Part shown: in pieces, positions 36,015 to 43,727 of the stretch | How positions within the stretch are numbered: position 1 is the stretch's first letter | Layout of the letters: each line of letters starts with the position of its first letter | Assembly (NCBI GenBank): GCA_900320545.1 | Contig: ONSU01000001.1 | Location: 116,826 to 180,825, forward strand | DNA length: 64,000 nt | Direction: 5' to 3' | DNA from: an uncultured Bacteroidales bacterium | Lineage (GTDB): Bacteria > Bacteroidota > Bacteroidia > Bacteroidales > UBA932 | Notes under the pieces: generated by a model | Databases searched by the model: none | Seen by the model: the letters and a program-made list of their open reading frames with translations, nothing else | Told to the model about the DNA's origin: nothing | Translations under genes and position numbers: made by a program

Positions 36015-37865
36015 ATGAAAAGAACCTTATTCTATATCCTCCTGCCTCTCGCAGTTTCCTGCGCGAAGGTATCGGACATCGAGAATCTCCAGAAGCAGAT
36101 CGATGACCTGACAAATACAAAGATTGCGTCCATTGACCAGCAGATTACCAATATCCAAAAGTCTATCGGTGACCTGACGGAGGTTGACAGGGAGTTGGAT
36201 GCCCTCATCTCCGGGCTGCGGGAGGATCTGGACGGCCTGGACGGAGAGGTCCGACAGGCACTGGAGGCGCTGGAACGGGAAGATGCCGTCCTTGACCAGC
36301 GGATCAAGAACCTTAAAACCTATTGCGAGCAGCAGGATGGCAGCGTCAGGGACTGGGCTGAGGCCACCTTCGTTACCCTTGAAATGCACAGCGACGTGTT
36401 GTCGGAAATAGCCGTAATCAAGACGCGGCTGGATGAGCTGACACAGATGATATCCGATCTGGACACGACTCTGTCCCAGAAGATTACCACCGCTGAAAAT
36501 TCAGTCAAGGGATGGGTCAGCGAACAGTTGGCAGGCTACTACACAATCGCACAGATGGATGCCAAACTGCAGATCCTCGAAGCCGGCTATACCGAAGGCG
36601 ACGAATCGCTTGCCGGAGAGATCGCCACCCTGCGCAGCAACCTAGAGACGGCAAAAACGGACCTGACCTCCGCATATCAGACCGCCATCGGAACGGCAAT
36701 CGAACAGAACAACGGCGTCATCAATACGAAGATCGCGGCTGACATCAAAACAGCATCGGATGCCCTGCAAGCTCAGATTGATGGCATCAACGGCCGGCTA
36801 ACCGACATCGAATCCAGGCTCTCCGACCTTGAATCTTCTTTCACCAAACTGATCGAAATGGTCCAGTCCGTCATCGCAGTTCCCGATCTCTCGGATGGTT
36901 CGGTAGAAATATCGGTCATTAAAGACAATCTGTTCCATTTCGAGGTCTACCCCCTCGAAGCCGCTGCCGCCATCGCGGGAAAAGGGCCATCCATTCTATC
37001 GCTCGACTACGTCGAAACCCAGACCAAGAGTTCGGAGGACTTCCATAACCTGCCCATCTCCGCGGTATCCTTCACCGGGAAAACCCTACTGCTCACCGTT
37101 GACGGGACATTCCTGTCGGACAATATAACTTCCGGGAAATCTACCGCCAATGCCCGGCTGAAGATATCAGATGGGACCCTTACGAAATCTTCGCCGTATT
37201 TCCCTCTATACTCAACTTTAACTGCAGTTGATTTGGGTTTGTCTGTAAAATGGGCAAATCTTAATCTTGGTGCCACGGAGCCCTGGGAGGCAGGAGACTA
37301 TTATGCCTGGGGCGAAACGGAGCCCTATTACACCTACCTGGATCCGCTTGTCTGGAAAGACGGAAAAGAAGCCGGATATGATTGGCCGTCCTATATGTGG
37401 TGCAATGGTGCCAAAGAATCTCTCAACAAATACAATACTGACCGTTCTTTGGGGAATGTTGATAATAAGACCGTACTGGACTTGTCCGATGATGCCGCCC
37501 ACGTATTATTGGGAGGGAAATGGCGAATGCCGACAAAGGATGAATGGAATGAGTTGATAAGTGACTACGAGTACTACTGGGTATTGACTAAACATAATGG
37601 AGTTAATGGCTTCTCATTAAACACAGGCGAAGTAAGATTATTCTTCCCATTTGCCGGAATCTTCACTTTTCTGGATTTACAAAATGATGGTCTTTCGAGC
37701 AGTTACTGGGCCTCCACCCTTTGCATCGAAGACCCTACCCAGGCAGACCGTGTGGGAATGAGCATAGAAGGGAGCCCAGGCGTCAACACCCGCCTCCGCC
37801 GGAGAGGCCAGCTGATCCGGGCAGTATACGACGACAGAGAGATCACCATTACTTTAAGCCAATAG
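36015..37865 (+). CDS. Coiled-coil lipoprotein with C-terminal FISUMP domain
   Basis: This 616-residue lipoprotein has lipobox AVSCAK (Cys 16). Residues about 18-300 are coiled coil and clearly paralogous to the giant lipoprotein: ENLQKQIDDL near the start and GYYTIAQMDAKLQ, against GYYTISQTDAKLT there. A beta region follows (300-395), then a FISUMP domain from residue 403 (DLGLSVKWANLNLGATE, DYYAWGETEPYY, GGKWRMPTKDEWNEL, SSYWASTL, LIRAVYD). It lacks the EF-hand/LRR blocks. The 3' third is more AT-rich than the 5' part. ATG at 36015 fits the signal peptide; the ATG at 35982 lies inside the previous gene. Confidence 0.78.
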   Translation: MKRTLFYILLPLAVSCAKVSDIENLQKQIDDLTNTKIASIDQQITNIQKSIGDLTEVDRELDALISGLREDLDGLDGEVRQALEALEREDAVLDQRIKNLKTYCEQQDGSVRDWAEATFVTLEMHSDVLSEIAVIKTRLDELTQMISDLDTTLSQKITTAENSVKGWVSEQLAGYYTIAQMDAKLQILEAGYTEGDESLAGEIATLRSNLETAKTDLTSAYQTAIGTAIEQNNGVINTKIAADIKTASDALQAQIDGINGRLTDIESRLSDLESSFTKLIEMVQSVIAVPDLSDGSVEISVIKDNLFHFEVYPLEAAAAIAGKGPSILSLDYVETQTKSSEDFHNLPISAVSFTGKTLLLTVDGTFLSDNITSGKSTANARLKISDGTLTKSSPYFPLYSTLTAVDLGLSVKWANLNLGATEPWEAGDYYAWGETEPYYTYLDPLVWKDGKEAGYDWPSYMWCNGAKESLNKYNTDRSLGNVDNKTVLDLSDDAAHVLLGGKWRMPTKDEWNELISDYEYYWVLTKHNGVNGFSLNTGEVRLFFPFAGIFTFLDLQNDGLSSSYWASTLCIEDPTQADRVGMSIEGSPGVNTRLRRRGQLIRAVYDDREITITLSQ

Positions 37866-38020
37866 TCGCTTTCTCTTTACGAAGGAGCCTCTGCGACATT
37901 GACGGCAACCATAACGCCATCAAGTGTCGCCAGCCGGCCGCTTTCCTGAGGGAAGGTCCATCCGGATGTACCCTACCAGCGTACCCTGTGCGATAGGATG
38001 CAACTGCGACAATAAATCCA

Positions 38021-38052
38021 TTTGCAGAACCGGGGAAAATGACTTATCTTTG
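38021..38052 (+). promoter_or_regulatory. Promoter of the DUF3990/XRE pair
   Basis: TTTG at 38021-38024, 20 bases, TATCTTTG at 38045-38052: exact -33/-7 consensus. Confidence 0.75.
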
Positions 38053-38058
38053 CAAAAG

Positions 38059-38074
38059 TAACGTTATAACGTTA
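38059..38074. promoter_or_regulatory. Palindromic operator candidate
   Basis: TAACGTTATAACGTTA is a perfect 16-base palindrome and also two direct copies of TAACGTTA. It lies 6 bases after the -7 element and 4 bases before the toxin ATG, right for autorepression by the XRE antitoxin. Confidence 0.6.
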
Positions 38075-38078
38075 GTTT

Positions 38079-38759
38079 ATGGGCGATTTAGTTATATATC
38101 ACGGGTCGGAAAGGGTTGTCGGGACGCCGGTGTACGGGTCGGGGAATCCACATAATGATTATGGGATCGGATTCTATTGTACCCGGGAGCGGGATATGGC
38201 GGCAGAGTGGGCATGCAAGACGCCTGCAGGCGGGTATGTCAACCGATATGAGTTGGCCGCGGACGGTTTGGATATCCTGCGGCTCACGGATCCGTCCATC
38301 CATATCCTGAACTGGCTCGCGATTCTGCTCTATAACCGCATATTCCCTTTGGCAAACCCACTTCCACGAGAAGCACGACAATACATTCTGGAGACCTTCC
38401 TTCCTGATTACAAGGCACGGGATGTCATCATTGGATACCGGGCGGATGACTCGTATTTCTCGTTTGCAAGGGCCTTCCTGAACAATACCATCTCCCTGTC
38501 TCAACTTTCTTCCGTGATGCGGCTGGGACGGCTGGGAGAGCAGGTTATGATCCGAAGCCGGGAAGCGTTTGGCAGAATGGTATTTTCCGGTGCCGAATTC
38601 GTTCCGGGAACGATTTGGTATCCCCGCCGGATTGCCCGGGATGCGGCTGCCCGGGATGCATTCCGGGATTTAAGCGCTGAAATGAAGGCCTCAGATGCCA
38701 TATTTATGTTGGATATTCTTCGCGAAAAATGGAGGAACGACGATGAACGCTTATTCTGA
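38079..38759 (+). CDS. DUF3990 domain protein, ADP-ribosyltransferase-like toxin
   Basis: This 226-residue protein carries the DUF3990 pattern: IYHGSERVV near the start, YGIGFYCTRERDMAAEWAC and VNRYELAADGLDIL. DUF3990 belongs to the ADP-ribosyltransferase-like group and is found as a toxin next to XRE antitoxins. The N-terminal HGS, the GFY segment and a later Glu (candidate EQVMIRS, near residue 155) would be the catalytic parts; I cannot confirm the Glu. No signal peptide, so it acts in the cytoplasm. It overlaps the antitoxin gene by 17 bases, and the toxin comes first in the operon. Confidence 0.8.
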   Translation: MGDLVIYHGSERVVGTPVYGSGNPHNDYGIGFYCTRERDMAAEWACKTPAGGYVNRYELAADGLDILRLTDPSIHILNWLAILLYNRIFPLANPLPREARQYILETFLPDYKARDVIIGYRADDSYFSFARAFLNNTISLSQLSSVMRLGRLGEQVMIRSREAFGRMVFSGAEFVPGTIWYPRRIARDAAARDAFRDLSAEMKASDAIFMLDILREKWRNDDERLF

Positions 38760-39384
38760 CACCTATCTGGAGGATGTGATGGACAACCTGGGCTCAATGC
38801 TGGACGGAGCGGTACGGCTCGGGATTCCTGCCGGAAAATTCACGGAAATATTTCTCCGCAGCGAGGTCTGCGCGGGAATCGAAGTCGGCCATCCGCGTTA
38901 TCTTGCAGGTCTCTCCGGGCCGGAGATGCTTTACCTGATCCTGTCGAAGGAAATGATGGACGTGCCGGAAACATCAAACATTCCGCAGTCGGTTTCATCC
39001 CCTGAATACTGGGCATTCTGGGCGCTGGCCTATCTGCAATGGGAGACTGGCGAGCCGTTCCGCTTTCTGCTCCGCAACGGCCTTGACATCGATACGATTC
39101 TTTCTTTATACCCCACAATGCACGAAGCGGATCTTTCCGCCTGGGAGGAAGTGGCCCTGCACCGGATCGAGGCATTCCAGCGGGAAAATGCCCCTGCACT
39201 GAAACGGCTGCGACGCTCCGCAGGCCTCACGCAGGAAACTCTCGCCCGCCAATCCGGCGTCTCGCTACGGATGATCCGCGCCTACGAGCAACGTACGCAG
39301 GATCTTTCCAAAGCCGAATACCGAACGATCCTCCGCATCGCCCACGCCCTGCACTGCACGCCGGCGGATCTGCTAGCAGCGTAA
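38743..39384 (+). CDS. XRE-family antitoxin/regulator paired with DUF3990
   Basis: This 213-residue protein starts MNAYSDTYLEDVMDNLGSML, a head shared with known HTH proteins adjacent to DUF3990 genes. The N-terminal 130 residues should neutralise the toxin. The C-terminal domain is a clear helix-turn-helix (LKRLRRSAGLTQETLARQSG then SLRMIRAYEQ), likely binding the palindrome at 38059. ATG at 38743 overlaps the toxin end and fits the family start better than the ATG at 38695. It converges with the GH78 gene 5 bases away. Confidence 0.8.
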   Translation: MNAYSDTYLEDVMDNLGSMLDGAVRLGIPAGKFTEIFLRSEVCAGIEVGHPRYLAGLSGPEMLYLILSKEMMDVPETSNIPQSVSSPEYWAFWALAYLQWETGEPFRFLLRNGLDIDTILSLYPTMHEADLSAWEEVALHRIEAFQRENAPALKRLRRSAGLTQETLARQSGVSLRMIRAYEQRTQDLSKAEYRTILRIAHALHCTPADLLAA

Positions 39385-39389
39385 AACTT

Positions 39390-41957
39390 CTACTTCCGCA
39401 CCGTATACGTGCCGGCACTATACTCCTTGGACTCGGTTTCGCCGGGGAGGGTGACGGTGGCGGTGGCGCCGGAGGGGATGGTGAAGGTCCAGACCCAGGT
39501 GGAGCCGTCGTAGTGCCATTCGCTCTTGATGAGGCCGGCGGCGGAGCGGAAGGAAGCGTCCATCGAGCCGAGGCGCTTGTCGGGGATGGGCTTCATAATG
39601 ATGTGCTTGAAGCCCGGGGAGGCAGGGTCGGCACAGATGCCGGCGGCGGTTTCCCAGATCCACTGGCAGACGCAGCCGTAGGCATAGTGGTTGAAGCTGT
39701 TCATTCCCTTCGGGCCCATACCTTTTTCGATGGTGTAGCTGTTCCAGCGCTCCCAGATGGTAGTAGCGCCGTTGTCGACGGAATAGAGCCAGCTCGGGTT
39801 TTTCCGCTGGAACAGGAGATCCCAGGCGATATCCGCCATTCCGTTCTCAGTGAGGGTCTGCATTAGGATGGAGGTACCAAGGAAGCCGGTCTGGAGGCAG
39901 CCGCCGTGATCGGCGAAATTCTGCCGCAGGCGGGCGATCATCGCATCCCGGGCAGCGCCGGAAACAAGGTCGCAGCGCAGCGCAAACAGCGCCGGAGTCT
40001 GCATCGTATTGAGAAGGTCGGTGCTGAAAAGTCCGTTCTTGTCGAAGAAGGATCCACGGAGATAAGCCTTCGCCTCCTCGGCCATACAGGCATACTTCCA
40101 GCCGTCGCGGCCCGTCGCCTCAGCCATTTCCCGCATCATCTCCGCATCCATCAGCCAGTAGCAGGCTCCCAGATAGTCCCAGTAAACGATGGTTTCCGGG
40201 AGCGGCTGCCATTTCCCTTTCGCATCCTTGTATTGCGCACTGTGGCCCGCACTTTCCAGCGGTTCGTAACTGAGCCAGTCGGCATACTGGCCGTTGCCGC
40301 ATTCATTCCGGATGGCGGAATAGGCGAACTTGGTCTCGCTGACGTGAGCAAGGTATCGCGCCATCGCATCCCAGTTCTCCTCGACGATCTGCGTATCTGC
40401 GAACTGCTTCCAGATGGTCCAGGGGACGATGATGCCGGCATCCGCCCAGCCGAGGCGCATCTGGCTGCCGCCGTACTGGGCTACAGGGGCCACACCGGGG
40501 AAGGAGCCGGTCGGGGATTGGCTGTCGCGCATATCCCGCATCCATTTGTGGAAGAAGGTCTTTGTATCGGCGAAGAAGGTGCCGGTCTCGGTGAACACCT
40601 GGGTATCGGCCGTCCAGCCGAGGCGCTCGTTGCGCTGCGGGCAGTCGGTCGGCACGGAGAGATAGTTGGAACGCTGGCCCCAAAGCGTGTTGGAAATAAG
40701 CTTGTTGATAAGGTCGTTCCCGGTTTTGAGCGTGCCGGTTTCGAGGGAGGCGGCGATGGAGGTCACCGGGATGGATTCGACCGAAAGAATCTTTACGGGA
40801 GCAGTCGCAGTGACGGAAATGTACCGGTATCCGAAGAAGGTGCAGCGGGGATGATAGGTCACGACACCCTCCTTGCCGAAGGTGTACTGCATCACGAAGG
40901 AATTGGCGTGGGCGCGGAGATTGGTCCGGTGGCAACTGCCTTCCGGGCCGTCCATTCCGCGGCTCTTGGCACCGTTCCCGTCATTGAGAATTTCAGCAGG
41001 AAGGCACGTGAGAACCGTCCCCTCTTTGGCCGAGAAGGTGAAAGCGGGCACACCGGCACAGTTCTGGCCGAAATCCACCACCAGCGTCTCCCCCTCTCCG
41101 AGAGTAGAACCGGCCTTGAATTCCCGCAGGATATGCACCTTACCGTAGGCTTCCTCCCCTGCTCCGTCGATCCCTTTCCAGATATAGGATTTGACAGGCC
41201 TCAGCGTCAGATCCGGGCGGAGATAAATCTCGGCTCCAGCCGAAGGGAGGATATCCCCGTTGAATTCCGTATTCACCTCCGGGGTGCCCAGCTTTTCAGG
41301 GGTGGCATAGCCGGGTTTGATGCGGGCGTCATAATATTCGCCGTCAAAGATGGCCGCGTGGGTGACGGGACCGGCGATGCCGGCCTTCCAATGGGCCGTA
41401 TCGGTGCCGAAACAGGCCTTGGAGCCATCTTTGTACGTCACCTCCAGCACGCCGCGGAAGGCGCATTTCTTTCCGACCATTCCGATCTGGTTGGGCGTGA
41501 TGATCTTGTCGGCCCACCAGCCGGGCGTGACCTGTGCGGAGAGGACATTCTTCGCCCCGGCCTTCTTGGCAAAAGCGTCCGTCACGTCGTAGGTGAATGA
41601 ACGCTTTGTCTTGGCATAGTGGGTGAATCCAGGCTTGAGGATTTCCTCTCCCACGAGTTTACCGTTCAAGAACAACTCGTATACGCCCAGACCGGCGGTC
41701 ATCCATTTGGCGGAGACCACCTCGCGTTCGTTCGTTACCGTAGCGACAAACCAGCTGGCACCGTCGGCTGAGAGACACGCGTCCTTGGCATTCACTTTCG
41801 TCGTGATGACGGGGGCGTCTGCAGCGGAAATCCACATAGAGCCATCCCAGGAGGGCAGGGCTTCGGCACGCTTACCGACAGGTGCATCGCTCTTTTTCGC
41901 CGCCGTGGCGTTCAGGGTCAGGGCCAGCAGGAGGGCCAGAGAAAGAATTCTTTTCAT
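39390..41957 (-). CDS. Glycoside hydrolase family 78 alpha-L-rhamnosidase
   Basis: This 855-residue secreted enzyme has a signal peptide (MKRILSLALLLALTLNATAA). An N-terminal beta-sandwich carries GVYELFLNGKLVGEEILKPGFT, then the (alpha/alpha)6 catalytic domain carries the GH78 hallmark DCPQRNERLGWTADTQVF near residue 440 and SFNHYAYGCVCQWIWE near residue 755. A C-terminal beta domain closes the protein. It removes terminal alpha-L-rhamnose, probably in the periplasm. It starts 2 bases after the mntP stop, so it is co-transcribed with mntP and the ATPase gene. Confidence 0.93.
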   Translation of the reverse strand: MKRILSLALLLALTLNATAAKKSDAPVGKRAEALPSWDGSMWISAADAPVITTKVNAKDACLSADGASWFVATVTNEREVVSAKWMTAGLGVYELFLNGKLVGEEILKPGFTHYAKTKRSFTYDVTDAFAKKAGAKNVLSAQVTPGWWADKIITPNQIGMVGKKCAFRGVLEVTYKDGSKACFGTDTAHWKAGIAGPVTHAAIFDGEYYDARIKPGYATPEKLGTPEVNTEFNGDILPSAGAEIYLRPDLTLRPVKSYIWKGIDGAGEEAYGKVHILREFKAGSTLGEGETLVVDFGQNCAGVPAFTFSAKEGTVLTCLPAEILNDGNGAKSRGMDGPEGSCHRTNLRAHANSFVMQYTFGKEGVVTYHPRCTFFGYRYISVTATAPVKILSVESIPVTSIAASLETGTLKTGNDLINKLISNTLWGQRSNYLSVPTDCPQRNERLGWTADTQVFTETGTFFADTKTFFHKWMRDMRDSQSPTGSFPGVAPVAQYGGSQMRLGWADAGIIVPWTIWKQFADTQIVEENWDAMARYLAHVSETKFAYSAIRNECGNGQYADWLSYEPLESAGHSAQYKDAKGKWQPLPETIVYWDYLGACYWLMDAEMMREMAEATGRDGWKYACMAEEAKAYLRGSFFDKNGLFSTDLLNTMQTPALFALRCDLVSGAARDAMIARLRQNFADHGGCLQTGFLGTSILMQTLTENGMADIAWDLLFQRKNPSWLYSVDNGATTIWERWNSYTIEKGMGPKGMNSFNHYAYGCVCQWIWETAAGICADPASPGFKHIIMKPIPDKRLGSMDASFRSAAGLIKSEWHYDGSTWVWTFTIPSGATATVTLPGETESKEYSAGTYTVRK

Positions 41958-41959
41958 AT

Positions 41960-42529
41960 TTAAGCTGTTAAATGTTCAATCAAAATCTTGACGCCAATGG
42001 CGATCAGGATCAGGCCGCCGAGCAGTTCCGGCTTGAAGCGGCGGGTGACCCGGGCCCCGAAACGGAATGCGAGGGCAAAACCCAGCAGGCTGCCGAGGAA
42101 AGAGACGGCACCGATGGCCCCCAAAGGCCAGGCCAGGGATCCGAGGGTGTCATACCCGGTACACGCAAAGGTGATACCGATGGCGAGGGCGTCGATGCTG
42201 GTCGCGACGGCAAATACGGTCTGCGTCTTGAGGCTCCGGGGATCAAAGGATTTCTTCTCCTCCTTCTTGAAGGCATCCAGAATCATCTTCCCGCCGAGGA
42301 AAAGCAGGATGCCGAAGGCGATCCAATGGTCATACGCTTCGATGTATGTACTGAACCGACTCGTCAGGAACCATCCGAGAAGCGGCATCAATGCCTGGAA
42401 GAATCCGAACAGCAGGGCCGTCGTTACAACCGGCCGCGTCTCCCACTTCCCCAGCAATAACCCACACACGATGGATACCGTAAAGCAGTCCATCGCCAGC
42501 GCAACCGCTATGAGGAGAATTTCCAGCAT
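41960..42529 (-). CDS. mntP: MntP-type manganese efflux pump
   Basis: This 189-residue membrane protein has about six hydrophobic segments and the repeated Asp-containing motifs of MntP: LIAVALAMDCFTVSIVCG and FAVATSIDALAIGITFA. It exports Mn2+. ATG at 42529 is preferred over 42547 because it overlaps the stop of the upstream ATPase gene (TAATG) and begins the family-typical MLEILLIAVALAMD. It is wedged between an ATPase and a rhamnosidase, which is unusual. There is no sign of a manganese riboswitch, because the upstream gene abuts it. Confidence 0.88.
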   Translation of the reverse strand: MLEILLIAVALAMDCFTVSIVCGLLLGKWETRPVVTTALLFGFFQALMPLLGWFLTSRFSTYIEAYDHWIAFGILLFLGGKMILDAFKKEEKKSFDPRSLKTQTVFAVATSIDALAIGITFACTGYDTLGSLAWPLGAIGAVSFLGSLLGFALAFRFGARVTRRFKPELLGGLILIAIGVKILIEHLTA

Positions 42530-43650
42530 TACATTCGCTCCAACCATCGGGAGAAAAACACATTATAGACACAGCACGAAAGGCCGGAAGCGCTTCTGTT
42601 TTCCAAAAGCAATTCCTTCTCCGTAAGGGAAGAAAGAAGACGAGCCGCTGTAGAAGGCGCACCCAGATGATACCGCTGGAGGAATTCCGAGCCGGTCGGC
42701 GAATACACAGTCCCTTCTTTCGCAACGGCAATCAAATAATCCCATTGCTTCGGCGTAAGGAAATTACGCCGCTCCAGGAAAACGTCATTGTTTTCGTTTA
42801 GAATCTTATCCGCTTCAACCAACACATCCATAAGCGCCGCCGTCTTCTCAACCGCCTGGAAAACACGGTTACACAGGAACTGGGTATAAAAAGTATGGCA
42901 ACGGGTCCATTCCAAGATATAATCCACCGCCTCCTCCGAAATATTTTTGCCCTGCTTTCGGAATAGCCGGTCAATGAACTCAGCGTACTTCGCACGGTCA
43001 ATCTTGTCAATTGAATACAGGGAGGCGCTCTCGTAGAACGGGCTGTTCTCAGCCGTGAACATCTCCGCCATCATCCGTTTCCGGCTGCCGCTGAAAATAA
43101 AACGCACATTGGTCAGCGGCTGAATGTAAGTGCGAAGTAAAGCTTCCATTGACATTCCTGCGTACTCCCGGATCTGCTGAAATTCATCGATGGCGACAAT
43201 GACCTTGCGGGGTCGGTGCTCCAGAAAATCAAATAAAGCCTTCAGGGAATACCTGCGTTCCATATCAGACTGAAAGGTAAAAGAAACCTTGGGTGCGCCG
43301 CTTAAAGGATCCTGACTAATGACAGGCCGGATGCGTCCAAGCGTCTCGAAGAATCTTTTTACCTGTGTCTGCGCCTTCAATTCCCGGGATATCGCCTCTG
43401 TCAGCATCGCAATGAAATCATCCGGACTCCGCGTAGCGAAAATATCTACATAATAGGTCTCGTAATCCAAGCCGCGCTCCTTCACGGTATCAAAAACGTG
43501 ATAAATCAACCCCGTCTTTCCATAGCGACGAGGGGAAATCAGCGTAACATTCGCTCCATTTGTCAGATAGCAGACCAAATCCTCCGTCTCCCGCTCGCGA
43601 TCGCAAAAATAAGGAGAGGGTGTATGGGGTATCATATAAAACGGATTCAT
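42529..43650 (-). CDS. AAA ATPase, archaeal-type/STAND-like
   Basis: This protein of 373 residues has P-loop SPRRYGKTGLIYHV (near residue 40), Walker B KVIVAIDEFQQI and sensor FIFSGSRKRMM. It ends in a winged-helix-like region (RRNFLTPKQWDYLIAVAKEG). It matches the ATP-binding proteins of the PF01637-like type that are common and often multi-copy in Bacteroidales; their role is unknown. ATG at 43650 is chosen because the ATG at 43674 falls inside the promoter -7 element. It is first in a three-gene unit with mntP and the rhamnosidase. Confidence 0.8.
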   Translation of the reverse strand: MNPFYMIPHTPSPYFCDRERETEDLVCYLTNGANVTLISPRRYGKTGLIYHVFDTVKERGLDYETYYVDIFATRSPDDFIAMLTEAISRELKAQTQVKRFFETLGRIRPVISQDPLSGAPKVSFTFQSDMERRYSLKALFDFLEHRPRKVIVAIDEFQQIREYAGMSMEALLRTYIQPLTNVRFIFSGSRKRMMAEMFTAENSPFYESASLYSIDKIDRAKYAEFIDRLFRKQGKNISEEAVDYILEWTRCHTFYTQFLCNRVFQAVEKTAALMDVLVEADKILNENNDVFLERRNFLTPKQWDYLIAVAKEGTVYSPTGSEFLQRYHLGAPSTAARLLSSLTEKELLLENRSASGLSCCVYNVFFSRWLERM

Positions 43651-43671
43651 AGCAAATTCAGTTTCTTTCCC

Positions 43672-43702
43672 CAAAGATAATTACTTTTTTTCATTTCGCA
43701 AA
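43672..43702 (-). promoter_or_regulatory. Promoter of the ATPase-mntP-GH78 unit
   Basis: The minus strand reads TTTG, 19 bases, TATCTTTG: exact consensus, about 21 bases before the ATG at 43650. Confidence 0.7.
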
Positions 43703-43724
43703 ATGCGAAACGCAAAATGCGAAA
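43697..43724. repeat. 14-bp tandem duplication
   Basis: CGCAAAATGCGAAA occurs twice in a row. Each unit carries the partial palindrome TTTCGCAAAATGCGAAA with its flank. It sits between the GH2 stop and the ATPase promoter, with no T-run after it. Confidence 0.6.
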
Positions 43725-43727
43725 TAT

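Larger units (their letters stand above)
37866..38078. other. Intergenic region with toxin-antitoxin control sequences
   Basis: No convincing gene is seen in 37866-38020. The right end holds a promoter and an operator-like palindrome, listed separately. Confidence 0.5.

Noticed and set aside
23689-39389. Integrase, transposase or reverse transcriptase in the accessory region
   Set aside because: I looked for such proteins among the real frames and found none, so the island and DGR ideas stay hypothetical.
41900-42560. Manganese riboswitch upstream of mntP
   Set aside because: The mntP start overlaps the stop of the upstream ATPase gene, leaving no leader.
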